Positions 1-6,316 of a stretch of DNA of 12,088 bases are shown here, piece after piece. The position numbers and the translations under genes are program-made. Each line of letters opens with the position of its first letter. Within the stretch, counting starts at the first letter, position 1. The stretch comes from Pseudomonadota bacterium. Lineage in GTDB: Bacteria; Bdellovibrionota; Bacteriovoracia; Bacteriovoracales; Bacteriovoracaceae. The DNA is taken from NCBI GenBank assembly GCA_023432655.1, contig JAEYUK010000341.1, positions 1 to 12,088 of the forward strand, written 5' to 3'. A model generated the notes under the pieces. It saw only the letters and a program-made list of their open reading frames with translations. It did no database searches and was not told where the DNA came from.

Positions 1-381
1 CAATAGCACAGTGTAGAGTGCCATGAATCCCATGCTCATAGGAAGACGATCCCAAACAAGTGTTTGATCATTTGGATTTAAATGATAATAAGCGGATCCT
101 GGGGCGACTAAGACGATACTGAGAAAGAACCAAAACCACGATTTTTTAGTTAGTGTTGTAGTCGTTAGTAATTCCTTTAAGCCTAAAAATCCTGCCACCA
201 CAAAAAGAAAATTAGTTAAAACATTATGAGCGTTGGGAATTCCCCAGAAATTTCGTGTGTCGACAAAGGCGTGATAGCTTTGGTCCTGGATTATAACGGA
301 TTTACTAAACATCCAGACGAAAGTCGCCATGAAAGCACAGATAATGAGTCCACATTTTAGTTTTACTGAGAATTTATTCAT
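1..381 (-). CDS. Ceramidase-like (CREST-family) integral membrane protein, C-terminus cut off by window edge
   Basis: The minus-strand frame is open from an ATG at 381 to the window edge, giving 127 residues with no stop. An in-frame TAA three codons upstream makes this ATG the most distal possible start. Membrane segments are visible at about residues 8-25, 54-72, 82-98 and from 116 on. The key stretch is SAYYHLNPNDQTLVWDRLPM (96-115), typical of bacterial proteins called alkaline (phyto)ceramidase. Ser96-x3-His100 and Asp111 (11 residues after the His) match in spacing the zinc-site Ser, His and Asp of human ACER3, as I recall them. The preceding D41 and GIPNAHNV (47-54) also fit the family. 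The C-terminal HxxxH zinc ligands would lie outside the window. Ceramidases hydrolyse ceramide to sphingoid base and fatty acid, but other CREST members are receptors or hydrolases, so the substrate is inferred. No clear ribosome binding site is seen. Confidence 0.72.
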   Translation of the reverse strand, partial: MNKFSVKLKCGLIICAFMATFVWMFSKSVIIQDQSYHAFVDTRNFWGIPNAHNVLTNFLFVVAGFLGLKELLTTTTLTKKSWFWFFLSIVLVAPGSAYYHLNPNDQTLVWDRLPMSMGFMALYTVLL

Positions 382-407
382 GCTTTTAGGTTACTGAAAA
401 CCTATAT

Positions 408-427
408 AAATTCAACCGGTTAAATTT
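408..427. promoter_or_regulatory. 20-base near-perfect palindrome between divergent genes, candidate operator
   Basis: AAATTCAACCGGTTAAATTT is self-complementary in nine of its ten base pairs, with a central AACCGGTT. It lies in the 104-base gap between the divergent ceramidase-like and PilZ genes, where a dimeric repressor or activator would be expected to bind. It starts 26 bases upstream of the ceramidase-like ATG. A TATATA at 403-408 on the minus strand could be the -10 element of that gene, which the palindrome would then touch. No good -35 was found for either direction, and the regulator is unknown. Confidence 0.4.
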
Positions 428-485
428 TTTAAAGAAGATGGTCGACAAGACTTAAACCAATTCCATTTTCGACAGGATGTTTTGC

Positions 486-1190
486 ATGGATATGGACACT
501 TTAAAGATAATTAATAACCGCATTCAAATTATTTCCCTAATCGAAAAGGCCAGTTTATTTGGTGGAAGTTTATGGCAAACTCTTCCAGGAAAGAACGGAC
601 GTTACGTCATTTCGATTATCCAAATTACTCTTGATTTTAAATCCGATAAAGTTATATACCGCACGCCCTCTCATATTGAGCTTAATCCCAATTATCCTGT
701 TTTCATCCGCCTAAATTATCGGAGCATCGTTTTCCGTTTGCTCCCCCATGAGTTTCGCTTAATGGGAGATAGGCTGATTTGTCATTATCCTCAGGAGGCG
801 AGGGCCTTGGATGAAAGACCTGGAGGAGACCGCTATGTTCTCCCATTATCCTCAGAGATTTCACTTTCAGTTAAAAGAATTGAAAAGTCTGTTCGAGAAC
901 TTACTTATGAAATGGAGATGAGAATTATCGATGTTTCCGAAAAAGGGTTTGGAATTTTGATTTCCAACTATAACCGTCACTATTTTCATGAACGAGATCA
1001 TTTTTGGTTAAAATCTGTGGATCAAACTCCGCTTCGTCATCAAATATTAGGAACTGTTTGTTACATTGCCCCCAAAGGTTATTATTTAAAAAGGGGAGAT
1101 GTGCGAGTGGGATTGGCCCTCAATATGGCCTTAAGCCAAGACACTTTTGAATACTTGAAAAGGCGATGCCATCTTGTCCTAAGTGCTTGA
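486..1190 (+). CDS. PilZ-domain protein, YcgR-like (putative c-di-GMP effector)
   Basis: A cytoplasmic protein of 234 residues with no signal peptide or membrane segment. The N-terminal half (about 10-100) is beta-rich and resembles the YcgR-type N-terminal PilZ-like domain. The C-terminal half (about 105-230) looks like a PilZ domain: an arginine-rich lead-in ERPGGDRY (R111, R116), then IIDVSEKGFGIL with D149, S151 and G154 matching the (D/N)xSxxG motif. PilZ domains bind cyclic di-GMP and control motility, exopolysaccharide or transcription. The two arginines are separated by four residues rather than the canonical three, so ligand binding is uncertain. The start at 486 is preferred over the ATG at 477 because AGGA at 474-477 lies 8 bases upstream of 486 but overlaps the earlier ATG. 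A further ATG at 492 is possible. DedA follows on the same strand after 86 bases, possibly with its own promoter. Confidence 0.75.
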   Translation: MDMDTLKIINNRIQIISLIEKASLFGGSLWQTLPGKNGRYVISIIQITLDFKSDKVIYRTPSHIELNPNYPVFIRLNYRSIVFRLLPHEFRLMGDRLICHYPQEARALDERPGGDRYVLPLSSEISLSVKRIEKSVRELTYEMEMRIIDVSEKGFGILISNYNRHYFHERDHFWLKSVDQTPLRHQILGTVCYIAPKGYYLKRGDVRVGLALNMALSQDTFEYLKRRCHLVLSA

Positions 1191-1232
1191 GTATATTTTG
1201 CGAGCTTTATGATTTCCGTGTTGATTTTCCTT

Positions 1233-1241
1233 TGCTAGTAT
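1233..1241 (+). promoter_or_regulatory. Possible extended -10 promoter for the DedA gene
   Basis: TGCTAGTAT fits the extended -10 form TGnTATAAT with two changes and would start transcription near 1248, about 29 bases before the ATG. No convincing -35 hexamer is present 16-18 bases upstream. A small inverted repeat, ATTCTT (1240-1245) and AAGAAT (1252-1257), overlaps the expected start and lies just before the ribosome binding site. Read-through from the PilZ gene is equally possible. Confidence 0.28.
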
Positions 1242-1276
1242 TCTTGAAGTTAAGAATTCAAGCAGGAAATTTAAAC

Positions 1277-1909
1277 ATGGCCGAAATCATCGATATCTTC
1301 TTACATCTCGATCAACATCTTCTCTCATGGATCGCTCTTTTTGGTCCCTGGATTTATGTCCTGATGTTTTTGGTTATCTTCTGCGAAACGGGACTAGTCG
1401 TTACTCCTTTTTTGCCAGGAGATTCTCTGCTCTTCGCTCTGGGGGCCTTAGCAGCGATGGAGAACGGACTTGATGTTTGGATTCTCCTGAGTAGTCTGAC
1501 CATCGCTGGAATCATTGGGGACACAGTGAACTACCATATCGGCAAGTTCCTGGGGCCCAAAGTGTTCGAACAAAATCGACGCTTCTTTAAGAAAGAATAT
1601 CTGATTCAGACTCAGGATTTTTATGCGAAATGGGGACCCTTTACAATTGTAGCTGCTCGATTTGCACCGATCGTTCGAACCTTTGCCCCATTCGTAGCGG
1701 GAATTGGCAGCATGGATTACAAAAAATTCCTTTCTTACAATGTGATAGGAGCGATTCTTTGGGTATTTACCTTTATCCTCGCAGGCTATTTCTTTGGAAA
1801 TTTACCGGTGGTTAAAAGAAACTTCCACATCGTTATTTTTGGAGTGATCTTTGTTTCAATCCTTCCAATGGTTATTCCGTGGATTCAAAGTAAGCTTAGA
1901 AAAAACTAA
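1277..1909 (+). CDS. DedA-family integral membrane protein
   Basis: A polytopic inner-membrane protein of 210 residues, the usual DedA length. DedA (SNARE-associated/VTT domain) proteins support membrane potential, drug and pH tolerance, and lipid flipping, including undecaprenyl-phosphate or phosphatidylethanolamine in some members. The signature regions are CETGLVVTPFLPGDSLLF (36-53) and VAARFAPIVRTFAPFVAG (125-142). E37, D49, R128 and R134 have the same spacing as the essential E39, D51, R130 and R136 of E. coli YqjA as I recall them, with a constant offset of two. That supports the start chosen. The open frame extends 37 codons further upstream to 1166, but it overlaps the PilZ gene there and lacks family similarity, whereas the ATG at 1277 has AGCAGGA at 1261-1267, 9 bases away. 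The transported substrate cannot be read from sequence. It converges on the FHA gene with two bases between stop codons. Confidence 0.93.
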   Translation: MAEIIDIFLHLDQHLLSWIALFGPWIYVLMFLVIFCETGLVVTPFLPGDSLLFALGALAAMENGLDVWILLSSLTIAGIIGDTVNYHIGKFLGPKVFEQNRRFFKKEYLIQTQDFYAKWGPFTIVAARFAPIVRTFAPFVAGIGSMDYKKFLSYNVIGAILWVFTFILAGYFFGNLPVVKRNFHIVIFGVIFVSILPMVIPWIQSKLRKN

Positions 1910-1914
1910 GCTTA
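1891..1914. terminator. Hairpin holding the stop codons of both convergent genes
   Basis: TAAGCTTAG (1891-1899) and CTAAGCTTA (1906-1914) are perfect inverted repeats around an AAAAAA loop. The right arm contains the DedA stop (1907-1909) and the FHA-gene stop (1912-1914, minus). A 9-bp stem at a convergent junction suits a two-way terminator or mRNA end protector. However, the stem is not GC-rich and neither strand has a T-run after it, so intrinsic termination is only a guess. Confidence 0.42.
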
Positions 1915-2247
1915 AGCTGCCGCTGAGTTGTCTTCGCTTGATTTCAAAGAGCTTCGACATAAATGGATACTAATGCCATCTGCGATTCTGACCGGGAAGT
2001 AGGTGGCAAACTGGTATTTCTCTCCAGGATTGAGTTTATTGGAAAGAATGAAGCTTCCATAGGAGCTTCCTTGGTCCTGAACATAGAAGTACTGGCCAAT
2101 CTTAGTTACTACTAAGTGGCTAGTGGCGATGCCCGCACTCGGTACCACAATATCGCAGAATGAGCTTGATCCAATGGTGATTTGATTTTTTGTAAAGACG
2201 TATTCTTTGAACTGGCCTGTCACTTCAACTTTAACTTTTATCAGCAT
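1912..2247 (-). CDS. Small FHA-domain protein with degenerate phosphothreonine site
   Basis: A 111-residue protein that is essentially a single forkhead-associated (FHA) domain, with no signal peptide. The beta-sandwich pattern is clear from residue 3 to 95, with NQITIGSSSFCDIVV (21-35), ATSHLVV (41-47), QYFYVQDQGSSYGSFI (52-67) and a final DGISIHL. FHA domains bind phosphothreonine peptides in Ser/Thr-kinase signalling or secretion complexes. Here G26, H44 and G64 are kept. By my alignment, though, the usual Arg after the first Gly is S27, the Ser three before His is A41, and the Asn before the last Gly is Y63. Classical phosphopeptide binding may therefore be lost. The start is placed at 2247 because GAGGTG ends four bases upstream; the earlier ATG at 2259 has its AAGGA too close. 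The tail after residue 98 is short and polar. Confidence 0.8.
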   Translation of the reverse strand: MLIKVKVEVTGQFKEYVFTKNQITIGSSSFCDIVVPSAGIATSHLVVTKIGQYFYVQDQGSSYGSFILSNKLNPGEKYQFATYFPVRIADGISIHLCRSSLKSSEDNSAAA

Positions 2248-2304
2248 GTTACACCTCATTTCCTTATTCTCTTAACGAACTTTTGAGGACCAAAATTTAA
2301 TCTT

Positions 2305-2332
2305 TTTTTAATATATTTTAGAAAATTGTCAA
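2305..2332 (-). promoter_or_regulatory. Sigma-70-type promoter for the FHA gene
   Basis: On the minus strand, TTGACA (2332-2327), a perfect -35 hexamer, is followed after 16 bases by TAAAAA (2310-2305), which matches four of six -10 positions. The start would be near 2298, giving a leader of about 50 bases. The spacer and flanks are strongly AT-rich. Confidence 0.5.
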
Positions 2333-2367
2333 AAAATTAGACAGAGGGAAGAACTTTTACAGCAGCA

Positions 2368-2396
2368 CTGGAAGAAAACCAGGAATTTCCTAAAAT
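2368..2396 (+). promoter_or_regulatory. Weak sigma-70-like promoter for the small secreted protein
   Basis: CTGGAA (2368-2373) and TAAAAT (2391-2396) are separated by 17 bases, with a predicted start near 2403, 27 bases before the ATG. The -10 is good (five of six). The -35 is poor (three of six). Confidence 0.32.
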
Positions 2397-2429
2397 AACC
2401 TCATTAATGACTCAAGTAAGGTTTAATTT

Positions 2430-2801
2430 ATGAAGATGGCCCTTTTCGTGTTTTTGGCATTTTTCTCTCTTCAAGCGCTTGCCGAAGGTCCTTGTGATGT
2501 TCGACCTGGAGTTTCGGTAGGGGTGAGGGTCATGGAATTTGCCACAGGTAACGCCATTCACTCCAAAATACCTATAAAAGAAACAACTGCGGAATCTCTC
2601 CTGGAAGAGATGGTAAACCTCCAGGATATGGGCATTTGTGAAGAAAAAATCATTTCCAGAAAGTGTGAGTTAAAAATTGAAAAACGAAATTTTATTACCC
2701 TCTACCGGGGTGCTGACCGCTGGAATACTTGGAAACTAACGGCGAAGACCCAGGTAGTGGATTTTGTGAAAAGACTTAAAAAAGCAGGTTTTTGTTCTTA
2801 A
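2430..2801 (+). CDS. Small secreted protein with four cysteines, unknown function
   Basis: I do not recognise a family. The 123-residue precursor starts with a clear signal peptide: Lys3, a hydrophobic run and QALA-EG, with predicted cleavage after residue 18. The mature part is about 105 residues and carries four cysteines (C22, C70, C79, C122), enough for two disulfides in the periplasm or outside. It has no repeat, no lipobox and no membrane segment. Its middle (46-70) is acidic and helix-prone, and its C-terminus is basic (KRLKKAGFCS). The ATG at 2430 has TAAGG at 2417-2421 with a spacing of eight bases; a second in-frame ATG at 2436 is less well placed. Its stop overlaps the stop of the convergent S4-like gene in the bases TTAA (2798-2801). 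Nothing shows a functional link to its neighbours. Confidence 0.75.
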   Translation: MKMALFVFLAFFSLQALAEGPCDVRPGVSVGVRVMEFATGNAIHSKIPIKETTAESLLEEMVNLQDMGICEEKIISRKCELKIEKRNFITLYRGADRWNTWKLTAKTQVVDFVKRLKKAGFCS

Positions 2802-3052
2802 TAGCCCAGAATATCCACATAGGTTACACCCTTGGCCAGGGCCGAATTTGATTTGGCCCTTTGTCCTTTAATCATGATTTTCTTTTGATTAAAAAGCTCT
2901 TTAAGGCCACTGCGGGAAATATTTTTGAGTTTTGGGTTCTCATCTTGCTCTCTCAAGGCATCAAGTAAAATATTATCCATTCTTGATTCGGGATATTCCA
3001 GAGTCAGAGCGATACGGAAAGAGTTCTCAGGTTGTGGAGGGATATTACTCAT
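2798..3052 (-). CDS. Stand-alone S4-like RNA-binding domain protein
   Basis: An 84-residue cytoplasmic protein made almost wholly of an S4-like fold. SRMDNILLDAL (23-33) matches the first helix of the S4 domain. ISRSGLKELFNQKKIMIKG (45-63), then AKSNSALAKGVTYVDI (66-81), match the SRS-x-LxxLI...VxVNGxxxKxSxxLxxGDxI pattern seen in S4, RluA-type pseudouridine synthases and Hsp15. No catalytic domain follows, so it probably only binds structured RNA, such as rRNA or tRNA. It is the second gene of a minus-strand pair: the stop TAG of the upstream lipoprotein gene (3062-3060) forms part of its ribosome binding site TAGGA, leaving seven bases between the genes. This implies translational coupling. 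Why an RNA-binding protein is coupled to a surface lipoprotein is not clear. Confidence 0.75.
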   Translation of the reverse strand: MSNIPPQPENSFRIALTLEYPESRMDNILLDALREQDENPKLKNISRSGLKELFNQKKIMIKGQRAKSNSALAKGVTYVDILGY

Positions 3053-3059
3053 TTGGTTC

Positions 3060-5945
3060 CTATTTTTGTAAGCTAAAAGTATTTAAAAAAGTCGAGTGAC
3101 TTAGAGCATCGACATTGAGTCCAATACCTAGAGATGTCTGAGGTAACCCTGCAGTTGAAAATGTACAGTAAGAATTGACGGCAGACAAATCAGTATTTCC
3201 TTTGGCAAAACAGGAATTGGCCTCTTCGCCATAAAAAGTTGAATTAAAAAGTAACTGATTCCAATAATAGATATCGGTAATCATTGAGCCCATAGACTTA
3301 TGTAAAATATTCGTTCCGTTGCCTTCAATTTCCATTACCTGTGCCCCAATTGAATGTGAATCATGATAGTTCACATGTCTTACCCAGAAGGAATTAGCAG
3401 CAGTTTTCTTGGCCTTAACGACTTCTCGGTATTCTTCGTCACCTTCTTTTTTATGATAAGAATAATACTCAAAAGCAGCCGAATTCATGTTGTGGGTGTT
3501 CCAGAGAATGAGTTCCTTGTCTTCTTCTCCGGCTTCCTCAAAGAACGCCAATTCATATTTTCCAGCGGCTTGGCTACATTTAAGGTCGGCCACTAATCTT
3601 TCTTTTAGGACTGCTTGCATCCCGATTGAAGCCTTAATTTTTAAGTCAGCGATACATTCAGGGCCCGCAATATTGCAAAAGGGAAGAGGGGCAGAAGAAG
3701 GAGTTATTTCGAAATCAATTTCATAAGTTTCACCTTCAATATAGTGATTGACGATAGCTCTGGTTTTAATCGGGGCCAATTTCGCAGCGAGGGCCAGGTC
3801 TTGACATGTTTTATGTCCCGTTCTGACCAAGCTAAAAATTCCTGTTGAACTCAAGTCACTTCGAACATCACTTAAGTAACCCCCGCCTTGAGCTTCTTCA
3901 TCATGATCGCGTTGAAGGCTCTCAAATAGATAGTAAGGGTGTTCTTTGTTTACAATGTTTCTTAGTCCCAGGATTCTTACGAGATTGGTGTAATTCTCTA
4001 TGTGAGGCATATTAGAGCTGGATAGGATGTTCAGAGTCTTAGTTCCAATTGTAATAGTATCTTCACAGGCCTCAGAATTGTTTACAACATTGGCAGTTGA
4101 CCCGCTCAGTTCATATAAATCGAGGGCTAAAGATAAGTTTATTCCTACGAACCTGGTATCTAAAGAAGCCAGATTCTTAACAGGAGTAGGGGCATTATAC
4201 ACATTCGTTTGGTTCCCTAAGCTATCAACACGGTAAAACTTTCCGTCGATGGCACTTACTAATAATTCTCCACTGGAAGTCACGCCGAAACCTTCTACAG
4301 CTGAGGGAGCCGCATAAAAGGAGATAGGGCTTCCAGAAATAACTCCTGATACTGGATCAAAAGAAACTTTTTTAACAAATTGTGTGCCCCAAGGTAGGAA
4401 ATAAATTTCGTTACCATATACTTGAATACTAATCAGGTCAGATCCATAAACGTATACATTGGACAATAACATGCCGGAAGTAAGAGAGAATGATTCTAAT
4501 ACCCCAGTGTTAAGGGCCACGATTAAAAGCGAACCACTTATTTGGATATCTCTGATCGGTGCCGAAGCACTGAAGATAGCATTGGTTTGAAGGTTATAAA
4601 CTTGAGAACCAAAACTTCCATATAATACCCCAGAGGTGTCCACCGCCAACTGTTCATATAAAATCCCGTGAGTCTGTTCCTGTACTTTTTTTCCATTAGC
4701 ATCAAAAGCAATTACCTTTGAGAACTCTTCGGCTAGGTCAGGATTCCACTCTCTTTTTAGTGAATAAATAAGACCATTGGCCGGGTAGATGTCATATTGC
4801 TGTCCATTAGTATTCTTTTGACAATAGAGATGCTCTTCACGACGTACTTGGCCGTAGAGATTGCCATCATCGACTTTACAATTATGTATGGAAAACTTTC
4901 CATTGGTAGATTGTTGGGAACAGAACTGAGCGCTGGTTTCTGTGTGAGACGTTTTTCTTTCTAATAAGTGTTCTCTGTTATCGCTCCACCACTGCGTGAA
5001 GATATGAAAATTGATAACAGGTTCTTTAAAACAGTCTTGAAAACTCCCCGCAGAACCGCAGAGGAATTGTGGGAGAATATTTTGAAATAATGATGTTCCT
5101 CTTTTAGAAATAGAAGAAGGTAGAATTAATCTAGTTTGAACTGGTGATGTTCCACTTTGAAAGGCGATTTGGTCAAAATTCTCAGGATTTCCTGCCTGGA
5201 TCCCTTTTGGGAAATGAAAGATTTGGTGCTTACCATTATTTAAGCAGTCTTCCTGAGAGCGATAGGCCTTTATCGCAAAAGGAAACTTGCTAAGTGGTAA
5301 GCGATCGATGATATCGACATATCCAAATTCAGTAGTGCTTTTCTTACATGTTGATTGAATGGTTGAAGGACCCATCGTTCCTATGGAAGAATCCAGGGCC
5401 ATAATTTTATAGTAGGGAAGTTCGCTTCTCTCTCCCATTGGAAGGGTAGAGCAGAAGTTATCCGGTGTACTAACAGTCAAATCTTGGTACGTATTATTGG
5501 CACTATCATAAGTTTTAAAAGAGCCACAGGTAATGGTTTTAAATTCATTGAGTGCGACTTCACTTTTAAAAGCATCAGTACAATTTTCACTTCTTACCGT
5601 CAGGTCAATTGTGGCATTCGTTGAAATATCTTGCTTGGCCATGGCACATAAAGGGTTACCACTAAATTTAGATGTTCCATCCCATCCAATGGCATAAAAA
5701 GACCATGGACCGTTATTGAGTTTTACTGTTTTATCTAAGGTGCTGGAGTCTATAGCAAAAGTGAAAGTTTGATTATTCGGTCCTGATCCATGGATCAGAA
5801 GTCCTCCAGTAATCGTATCCAAACCGGCAGTAGCGAAGGATTTTGAAATTTCCAGCTTCGCTTCAGACTGACAGCCTCCTCCACAACTAACGAGAGTCGC
5901 AAGTGAACTCATCATGATTAGTGAAAAGAGTGATTGAACTTTCAT
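3060..5945 (-). CDS. Very large lipoprotein with a central beta-propeller-like region
   Basis: A 961-residue precursor of no family I recognise. Its signal peptide ends in a lipobox, LVSC, so Cys21 (from the chosen start) should be lipidated. The next residues are Gly, not Asp, which in enterobacterial terms favours the outer membrane. After the anchor comes a beta-rich domain (about 45-120), then a cysteine-rich part with many scattered Cys up to about 375. Residues about 385-625 look like a beta-propeller, with repeated strands such as GVLYGSFGSQVYNLQT, SGSLLIVALNTGVLESFSL and SGELLVSAIDGKFYRVDSLG. The C-terminal third (640-961) has no visible motif. The start at 5945 is preferred because GGGGA (5955-5951) lies five bases upstream; the ATG at 5951 would have no spacing. 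The S4-like gene follows seven bases later in the same transcript. The FecR/TPR-barrel pair is divergent. Adhesin, binding protein or secreted-complex part are all possible. Confidence 0.85.
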   Translation of the reverse strand: MKVQSLFSLIMMSSLATLVSCGGGCQSEAKLEISKSFATAGLDTITGGLLIHGSGPNNQTFTFAIDSSTLDKTVKLNNGPWSFYAIGWDGTSKFSGNPLCAMAKQDISTNATIDLTVRSENCTDAFKSEVALNEFKTITCGSFKTYDSANNTYQDLTVSTPDNFCSTLPMGERSELPYYKIMALDSSIGTMGPSTIQSTCKKSTTEFGYVDIIDRLPLSKFPFAIKAYRSQEDCLNNGKHQIFHFPKGIQAGNPENFDQIAFQSGTSPVQTRLILPSSISKRGTSLFQNILPQFLCGSAGSFQDCFKEPVINFHIFTQWWSDNREHLLERKTSHTETSAQFCSQQSTNGKFSIHNCKVDDGNLYGQVRREEHLYCQKNTNGQQYDIYPANGLIYSLKREWNPDLAEEFSKVIAFDANGKKVQEQTHGILYEQLAVDTSGVLYGSFGSQVYNLQTNAIFSASAPIRDIQISGSLLIVALNTGVLESFSLTSGMLLSNVYVYGSDLISIQVYGNEIYFLPWGTQFVKKVSFDPVSGVISGSPISFYAAPSAVEGFGVTSSGELLVSAIDGKFYRVDSLGNQTNVYNAPTPVKNLASLDTRFVGINLSLALDLYELSGSTANVVNNSEACEDTITIGTKTLNILSSSNMPHIENYTNLVRILGLRNIVNKEHPYYLFESLQRDHDEEAQGGGYLSDVRSDLSSTGIFSLVRTGHKTCQDLALAAKLAPIKTRAIVNHYIEGETYEIDFEITPSSAPLPFCNIAGPECIADLKIKASIGMQAVLKERLVADLKCSQAAGKYELAFFEEAGEEDKELILWNTHNMNSAAFEYYSYHKKEGDEEYREVVKAKKTAANSFWVRHVNYHDSHSIGAQVMEIEGNGTNILHKSMGSMITDIYYWNQLLFNSTFYGEEANSCFAKGNTDLSAVNSYCTFSTAGLPQTSLGIGLNVDALSHSTFLNTFSLQK

Positions 5946-6312
5946 ACTCATCCCCGGAATTTGTTTTTTTCTATTTTAAGCGCATTACAGCTTCATTTTG
6001 ATCGGAGTCCTGGATTATTTAATTAACGAAAAGGATCAGACTACTTAGCTCAGAAAAATTAAGTTGAAGCTTAAGTTTGCTTTATCTTGGGATGGCCGAT
6101 TTTGGCAGATTATTGTGGCAGCATGGGTATTAACTCATTGTTTTAATTGGATAAATATGAAGGCTAATTTCTTCATCATGGACTTTCTTTAGGGCCTAGA
6201 GACCGTTCTAACTGCACGAGAAAAGGAGAATTATTGCCTTGATTGTGGTGATTCTGGTTGGAGGTATAATTGTTAAGAATAATAAGCCCACGCCGGGGCA
6301 GAGGGATACTTT
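5946..6312. other. Long divergent intergenic region between lipoprotein and FecR genes
   Basis: These 367 bases hold no long open frame on either strand and no recognisable RNA gene. On the minus side, TAAAAT (5978-5973) could be a -10 for the lipoprotein gene, but its -35 (TCAAAA at 6001-5996) is poor. On the plus side a better promoter sits at 6243-6270. A GGCAG pair (6104-6120 region) and a TTAATTAA (6019-6026 region) are noted without assigned meaning. The last 75 bases contain a possible 25-codon frame, listed separately. The length leaves room for regulator sites or a small RNA, neither of which I can show. Confidence 0.6.
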
Positions 6313-6316
6313 ATGA
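6239..6316 (+). CDS. Possible 25-residue single-pass membrane microprotein overlapping the FecR start
   Basis: A TTG at 6239 opens a frame reading MIVVILVGGIIVKNNKPTPG plus QRDTL, then TGA at 6314-6316. The stop overlaps the FecR ATG as ATGA, the classic coupled arrangement. AAGGAG (6223-6228) lies ten bases upstream of the TTG. The product would be a short hydrophobic segment followed by a basic tail. Against it, the frame covers a good TATAAT promoter, is very short, and TTG starts are weak evidence. It may be chance or the relic of a longer gene, as the frame is open back to 6212. Confidence 0.2.
   Translation: MIVVILVGGIIVKNNKPTPGQRDTL
6243..6270 (+). promoter_or_regulatory. Sigma-70-type promoter for the FecR/TPR-barrel pair
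   Basis: TATAAT (6265-6270), a perfect -10, is preceded after 16 bases by TTGTGG (6243-6248), which matches the first three -35 positions. Transcription would begin near 6277, about 36 bases before the FecR ATG, leaving GAGGGA (6301-6306) as its ribosome binding site. Confidence 0.48.

Noticed and set aside
1174..1197. TTGTCC and TATATT at the end of the PilZ gene as a promoter for DedA
   Set aside because: The spacer is only 12 bases, too short for a sigma-70 promoter.
1166..1276. A 37-codon upstream extension of the DedA frame
   Set aside because: It overlaps the end of the PilZ gene, has no DedA similarity and no ribosome binding site, while the ATG at 1277 has a good one and fits the family length.
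3363..4236. Plus-strand open frames opposite the large lipoprotein gene
   Set aside because: They are short, lack ribosome binding sites or recognisable domains, and lie wholly antisense to a well-supported gene.
6094..6125. TGGC-rich stretch resembling a sigma-54 promoter
   Set aside because: The GG and GC dinucleotides are not ten bases apart in any register that I tried, so the -24/-12 pattern fails.
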